Positions 59,971-64,000 of a stretch of DNA of 64,000 nucleotides are shown here, in pieces. Under the pieces are notes generated by a model. The model was not told the DNA's origin and did no database searches. It was given only the letters and a program-made list of their open reading frames with translations. The translations under genes were made by a program, and so were the position numbers. How positions within the stretch are numbered: position 1 is the stretch's first letter; the number at the start of each line of letters is the position of its first letter. Source of the DNA: Tianweitania aestuarii (GTDB taxonomy: Bacteria; Pseudomonadota; Alphaproteobacteria; Rhizobiales; Rhizobiaceae); NCBI RefSeq assembly GCF_018457165.1, contig NZ_JAFMNX010000001.1:620001-684000 (forward strand), read 5' to 3'.

Positions 59971-61566
59971 ATGGAAGGCATCTTTAGAACCGCTGCGCGA
60001 GCAGCCGCTGCATGGGCTGCTCTTGGCGCCATGGGTGTGATCCTGCCCGCTGCGGCACAGGATCGTCCGCTCGTGATTGCGCGCAATCTCGAAATCAACT
60101 CGCTCGATCCGCATCGCGCCTTTTGTGACACATGCCAGATCTATCTCAGCGCCACCTATCAGGGGCTGGTGAAGCTCGCAGCCGACGACCGGTCTGTTGA
60201 ACCCTCGCTGGCCACCGAATGGTCGGCCAACGAAAACCAGACCGAGTTCACCTTCAAGCTCGATCCAAAGGCCGTCTTCTCGGATGGCAGCCCGGTTGAA
60301 GCCAAGGACGTCAAATGGACGTTCGAACGGCTGAAGAACCTGCAGGGCGACCCTTCCTTCATGATGAAGGGCGTTACCGCCATCGAAACGCCTGACGACA
60401 AGACCGTTATCGTGAAGATGGAAAGCCCGAATTCCGAGTTCATCGGCATTCTCGCGGCACCCTATACCGGCATCATCAACAGCGAAGTCGCATCGTCGAA
60501 CGGCGCGTCGGCGGGCGATGATGCGGCCACGGCCGACAAGGGCGAAACATGGTTCCTCGCCAATTCCGCCGGCAGCGGCCCTTATGTTCTCGACACCTAT
60601 CGCCCGGATGATGAGCTGCGCTTCCGTGCCAACGACAAGTTCTGGGGCACGGCTCCGGCGATCAAGGAGATCGTGATCGACCAGTCTGCCGACGCCGTGT
60701 CGCAGGCGCAGATGCTGCAAAGCGGTGCAGCCGACATTGCGATGCAGGTTGATCCCGACACAGCCGAAACGATCGCGTCGCCGGACCTGACGATCGAAAC
60801 CGTCCCGTCCTACAACTACATCTACGTGTCCTTCTCGCCCGGTGCCGAAGGCAACCAGACGCCGCTCGACCTGGAAGTTCGCCAGGCGCTGGCCTACGCC
60901 ATCGATTATCAGGGTGCGATCGACTTCACCGTCGGCGGCAAGGGCGCGCTGCAGGCCTCTCCGATCCCGAACGGCTTCCCGGGCACCGAAGACCTGCCGA
61001 TGCCGGAAGAGAACCTGGATAAAGCCAAGGAGCTTCTTGCCTCGAAGAACCTTCAGGACGGCTTCACGGTTGATGCAACCGTCGCCTCGATCAACGTCTA
61101 TGGCGTGGATCTCGCGCTCCTCATGCAGAAGCTGCAGCAGGATCTGTCGCGCATTAACGTCACCTTGAACATCCAGCCGGTCGCTTCGGCGGTTTGGCGC
61201 CAGCAGATCGCCAATCCGGGCATTCCCTTCAGCGCGCGCTTCTATGCGCCGGACTACTACGGCTCGGCCCAGTATGTTCAGTTCTTCGGCATGCTTCCGG
61301 GTTCCTGGTGGGAGCGCAATGCGAGCGGCCAGGGCAAGGTCGATCTGGTGAACCAGAAGGAAGTCGATCTGCTGCAACAGGCGCTGGCCGCCTCGGGCGA
61401 TGATGTTGCTCGTCTTTATCGCGAGATCGCACTGGAAATGATCAACGACCGGATCATCGTGCCGGTTGTCAGCCCGAACCTCATTCTCGCTTACCGTAAC
61501 GAGGTTGCCGGCGTGCGCTACAGCGCCTGCTGCAATCTCCCCTTGGCTGAACTGAGCATCAAGTAA
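59971..61566 (+). CDS. ABC transporter substrate-binding protein, family 5 (second importer)
   Basis: The 531-residue protein has a signal (AARAAAAWAALGAMGVILPAAA, cleaved before QDRPL). The mature N-terminus reads ARNLEINSLDPHRAFCDTCQIYLSA, with a C-x-x-C pair at about residues 52 and 55. The protein ends with a further Cys-Cys at about 520–521 (YSACCNLP). The placing would allow disulfides near the ligand cleft. Family-5 proteins bind peptides, glycosides, opines and others; the ligand is unknown. GGGAGA lies before ATG 59971. It is the first gene of the second importer, 78 bp after the transketolase. Confidence 0.9.
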   Translation: MEGIFRTAARAAAAWAALGAMGVILPAAAQDRPLVIARNLEINSLDPHRAFCDTCQIYLSATYQGLVKLAADDRSVEPSLATEWSANENQTEFTFKLDPKAVFSDGSPVEAKDVKWTFERLKNLQGDPSFMMKGVTAIETPDDKTVIVKMESPNSEFIGILAAPYTGIINSEVASSNGASAGDDAATADKGETWFLANSAGSGPYVLDTYRPDDELRFRANDKFWGTAPAIKEIVIDQSADAVSQAQMLQSGAADIAMQVDPDTAETIASPDLTIETVPSYNYIYVSFSPGAEGNQTPLDLEVRQALAYAIDYQGAIDFTVGGKGALQASPIPNGFPGTEDLPMPEENLDKAKELLASKNLQDGFTVDATVASINVYGVDLALLMQKLQQDLSRINVTLNIQPVASAVWRQQIANPGIPFSARFYAPDYYGSAQYVQFFGMLPGSWWERNASGQGKVDLVNQKEVDLLQQALAASGDDVARLYREIALEMINDRIIVPVVSPNLILAYRNEVAGVRYSACCNLPLAELSIK

Positions 61567-61591
61567 CGTCAGCATAGGGCAGGGCATCCCG

Positions 61592-62620
61592 ATGTTCGCT
61601 TACGTCACCAAACGTCTCATCGCGATGCCCTTTCTGCTGCTGGGCGTCATCACCGTCGCCTTTCTTCTGACCCACTTCACCGCCGCCGATCCTTTGACCT
61701 CCATCATCGGCGAGCGGCAGATGAACAATCCGGAAGTGGTGGAAGCGGCCCGGCAGCGCTGGGGGCTCGATCGCTCCTTGCCCGAGCAATATCTGGTTTA
61801 TCTCGGCAACCTCGTGACCGGCGATTTCGGCACCTCCTTCCGCACGCGCCAGCCGGTCGCGCAGGATCTCATCCTGCGCCTGCCCGCCACGCTGGAACTG
61901 GTGATTGCCGCCATGATGCTCGGCACCCTGTTCGGCATCACTTTGGGCGTTCTCGCCGCCCGGTTTCGCGGCGGCGTCATCGACAATCTCGCGCGTCTCT
62001 TTGCCCTGATCGGCGCTTCGGCGCCCGTGTTCTGGTCCGGCCTGCTCGTTCTGTTCGTGTTTTCCGTTCAGCTCGGCTGGCTGCCGGGTCCCGGCCGCAT
62101 CGATGCGCGCGCTGTCGCACCGCCTTTCGTGACTGGCTTCTTCACGATCGACACTTTGCTTGCCGGCGACTGGACCGGATTTCGCAGCGTGCTTCTTCAT
62201 CTCCTGCTGCCCGCGTCTGTTCTCGGCTGGACGGTGACCGGCATCGTGTCGCGTATGGTGCGCGCGTCCATGCTCGATGTTCTCAGCCAGGAATACATCC
62301 TCGCCGCGCGTGCCAAGGGCGCGAGCCCGGTGCGGGTTCTGCTTCATCACGCCTTGCGCAACGCCATGCTGCCGACGCTCACCATCATCGGCTTTTCCTT
62401 CGCCTATCTGATCACCGGCGCGGTGTTGACCGAAACCATCTTCGCCTGGCCCGGCATCGGCTCCTACGCCGTGTCCGCCGCCCGCGGCCTCGATCATCCG
62501 GCGATCGTCGGCGTCACGATCATCGGCGGCGCGGCGTTTCTGATCGCCAATCTCCTGACCGACATCGCTTATGCCGTGGTTGATCCGCGCGTGAAGCTCG
62601 GCGCAAAGGCCGGCGCATGA
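61592..62620 (+). CDS. Dipeptide-family ABC permease (second DppB-like)
   Basis: The 342-residue permease has first helix RLIAMPFLLLGVITVAFLLTHFTAADPL and the coupling segment DVLSQEYILAARAKGASPVRVLLHHALRNAML. It ends with VLTETIFAWPGIGSYAVSAARGLD. It is somewhat longer than the first DppB-like protein (306 residues), from a longer loop around residues 145–190. It follows the second binding protein after 25 bp and overlaps the next permease by 4 bp. Confidence 0.93.
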   Translation: MFAYVTKRLIAMPFLLLGVITVAFLLTHFTAADPLTSIIGERQMNNPEVVEAARQRWGLDRSLPEQYLVYLGNLVTGDFGTSFRTRQPVAQDLILRLPATLELVIAAMMLGTLFGITLGVLAARFRGGVIDNLARLFALIGASAPVFWSGLLVLFVFSVQLGWLPGPGRIDARAVAPPFVTGFFTIDTLLAGDWTGFRSVLLHLLLPASVLGWTVTGIVSRMVRASMLDVLSQEYILAARAKGASPVRVLLHHALRNAMLPTLTIIGFSFAYLITGAVLTETIFAWPGIGSYAVSAARGLDHPAIVGVTIIGGAAFLIANLLTDIAYAVVDPRVKLGAKAGA

Positions 62621-63465
62621 GCATCCTGTCGAGCCGCTCCGCATCCTCCCGCTTTGTTTGGCCCGAATGGGCGACGCTTCCGCTTGTCGGCGGCGGCGTT
62701 GTGATCCTGGCCTGGATCATCATCGGCCTGACCATTCCGTGGTGGACACCTTACGATCCCACCAACCTCGCCGGCATGCGCTTTCAGCCGCCCGGGGCCG
62801 AACACTGGCTGGGCACGGACGCACTTGGCCGCGATGTGCTGACCCGCACGCTCTACGGCGTGCGCCATTCCTTCCCAATCGCGGTTTTCGTGATCGGCTG
62901 CGCGGTGGTGATCGGCTGCACGCTCGGCGCCATCGCCGGTTATGTCGGCGGCTGGCTCGACAGCGTCATCATGCGCTTCGTCGATATTACCCTTTCCTTT
63001 CCCCCGATCCTGCTCGCCATGGCGGTCACGGCCTCGCTTGGGCCGGGTCTCGGCAACGCCGCGATCGCCATGGTGATCGTGTGGTGGCCGATCTATGCCC
63101 GGCTGATGCGTGCGCAGGTTCTGTCGGTGCGAAGCCGCGAGCATGTCGAAGCAGCCGTTGCATCGGGCGCAAGTCGCTCCCGCGTTCTGATCAAGCATAT
63201 CCTGCCGCTGTGCTGGAGCCCGATCATCGTGAACGCCACGATGGATTTTGGCCAGGTCGTGCTTCTGGCAGCCAGCCTCTCCTTCATCGGCCTGGGTGCC
63301 GTGCCGCCGACACCCGAATGGGGCCAGATGATTTCGGAAGGCGCGATCCAGTTCTATCGCTGGTGGATCGCACTCGGCCCGGGCCTTGCGATCCTGTCGG
63401 TCGTTCTGGCCTCCAACTTCCTCGGCGATGGCTTGCGCGATTATCTCGATCCGAGGGCATCATGA
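62617..63465 (+). CDS. Dipeptide-family ABC permease (second DppC-like)
   Basis: The 282-residue DppC/OppC-type permease has the hallmark loop WLGTDALGRDVLTRTLYGVR near residue 66. Five helices follow, with the coupling segment EAAVASGASRSRVLIKHILPLC and the C-terminal GDGLRDYLDPRAS. The ATG overlaps the DppB-like stop, and its own stop overlaps the DppD-like ATG (ATGA), so the importer is translated as one block. It pairs with the preceding permease. Confidence 0.93.
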   Translation: MSILSSRSASSRFVWPEWATLPLVGGGVVILAWIIIGLTIPWWTPYDPTNLAGMRFQPPGAEHWLGTDALGRDVLTRTLYGVRHSFPIAVFVIGCAVVIGCTLGAIAGYVGGWLDSVIMRFVDITLSFPPILLAMAVTASLGPGLGNAAIAMVIVWWPIYARLMRAQVLSVRSREHVEAAVASGASRSRVLIKHILPLCWSPIIVNATMDFGQVVLLAASLSFIGLGAVPPTPEWGQMISEGAIQFYRWWIALGPGLAILSVVLASNFLGDGLRDYLDPRAS

Positions 63466-64000
63466 GCGCACCGCTTCTCGCCATCAGGGATCTGACCGTT
63501 TCCTTCGCGACACGTCGCGGCGGCCATGCGTTTCAGGCCGTCAGCGGCGTCGACCTCACGGTTCAGTCCGGCGAGGTTCACGGCGTCGTCGGCGAATCCG
63601 GCTCGGGCAAAAGCGTGACGATGCTGGCCGTCATGCAGCTCCTGTCGCAAAGCGCGACCATCGCCGGCTCGATCATGCTTGATGGCCAGGAACTCACCGC
63701 CCTTTCGGATCGCCAGATGCGCAAGATCCGGGGCGCGCGGATCGGCTATATCTTCCAGGATCCCATGACGGCGCTCAACCCGTTGCTGACGGTCGGCGAA
63801 CAGATCGCCGAAGCCGTGCGCATCCACCGCGGCGATGTCGGCCACAAACACGCCGTCGCGCGCGCGATCGACCTGCTGCGGCTGGTCGCAATCCCCAATC
63901 CTGAGAAGCGCGCGAACCAGTACCCGCACGAGTTTTCCGGTGGCATGCGTCAGCGCGCGGTTATTGCGATGGCAATGGCCAACGAACCGGACCTTCTGAT
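63462..64000 (+). CDS. Dipeptide-family ABC ATP-binding protein (second DppD-like), cut by window end
   Basis: The reading frame starts at ATG 63462 and is still open at the last base, giving about 179 residues. It contains Walker A in VGESGSGKSVTMLAVM (about residue 45) and Q-loop IFQDPMTALNPLLTVGEQ. The signature is EFSGGMRQRAVIAMAMA, and the beginning of Walker B follows (NEPDLLI). The DppF-like partner and any further catabolic genes should lie beyond the window. The lack of a stop is due only to the window edge. Confidence 0.93.
   Translation, partial: MSAPLLAIRDLTVSFATRRGGHAFQAVSGVDLTVQSGEVHGVVGESGSGKSVTMLAVMQLLSQSATIAGSIMLDGQELTALSDRQMRKIRGARIGYIFQDPMTALNPLLTVGEQIAEAVRIHRGDVGHKHAVARAIDLLRLVAIPNPEKRANQYPHEFSGGMRQRAVIAMAMANEPDLL

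Noticed and set aside
58801-61587. A 928-codon open frame on the minus strand across the transketolase C-subunit and binding-protein genes
   Set aside because: It is antisense to two clear genes with family motifs. Its own product is low-complexity and matches no family; long antisense frames are common in GC-rich DNA.

Overview
The window is a GC-rich chromosomal segment of an alphaproteobacterium, most likely of the order Hyphomicrobiales (Rhizobiales). The evidence is a rhizobial-type guaB/rsmB-like/guaA neighbourhood, a Ppx/GppA–RlmE pair, a SitABCD Mn-type importer behind a TTGCAA-rich palindrome, OxyR–KatG, and dense operons of dipeptide-family ABC transporters. I cannot name the genus. 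No rRNA, tRNA, insertion sequence, prophage or CRISPR array was recognised.

Layout. (1) 1–10.9 kb: a surface-polysaccharide locus. A minus-strand operon runs from an epimerase through a UDP-sugar 6-dehydrogenase, WlbA/WbpB-type oxidase, WbpD-type N-acetyltransferase, flippase, two glycosyltransferases (one frameshifted at a C8 tract) and a hexapeptide acyltransferase. Divergent from it are a polyprenyl-phosphate sugar transferase and another glycosyltransferase. The first ~3.2 kb is visibly richer in A+T. (2) 11–16.9 kb: small hypothetical proteins, Ppx/GppA with a long basic N-terminus coupled to RlmE, a multidrug MFS pump, and a Tat-exported metallo-beta-lactamase-fold hydrolase with a tandem repeat in its leader. 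(3) 17–28.9 kb: guaB, oxyR/katG, an RsmB-like methyltransferase, TspO, a thioesterase, an MTA/SAH nucleosidase-like protein, guaA, a LysR regulator and an NmrA-like protein. (4) 29–36.5 kb: sitABCD and a ProVWX-type betaine importer followed by a small XRE protein. (5) 36.9–43.6 kb: an SDR, a GH15 glycosidase and cyoABCD in one run. (6) 43.6–55.9 kb: an IclR-controlled run with a polysaccharide-deacetylase-fold enzyme, a complete dipeptide-family ABC importer, an SDR, a cytosolic penicillin-acylase-family Ntn hydrolase, an M20 peptidase and a TauE/SafE exporter. (7) 55.9–64 kb: a GntR/FCD-controlled run with a class-III aminotransferase, a two-subunit (split) transketolase and a second dipeptide-family importer that continues past the window end.

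How the parts work together. Region 1 contains two or three of the steps that make a 2,3-diamino-2,3-dideoxy-uronic acid nucleotide sugar, but the expected aminotransferase (WbpE type) is not in the window. Regions 6 and 7 look like two adjacent catabolic systems. The first appears to import an N-acylated or amide compound and deacylate it in the cytosol. The second pairs transamination with a split transketolase, a combination I cannot assign to a named pathway. Region 7 is the best candidate for an undescribed pathway; its substrate is unknown.
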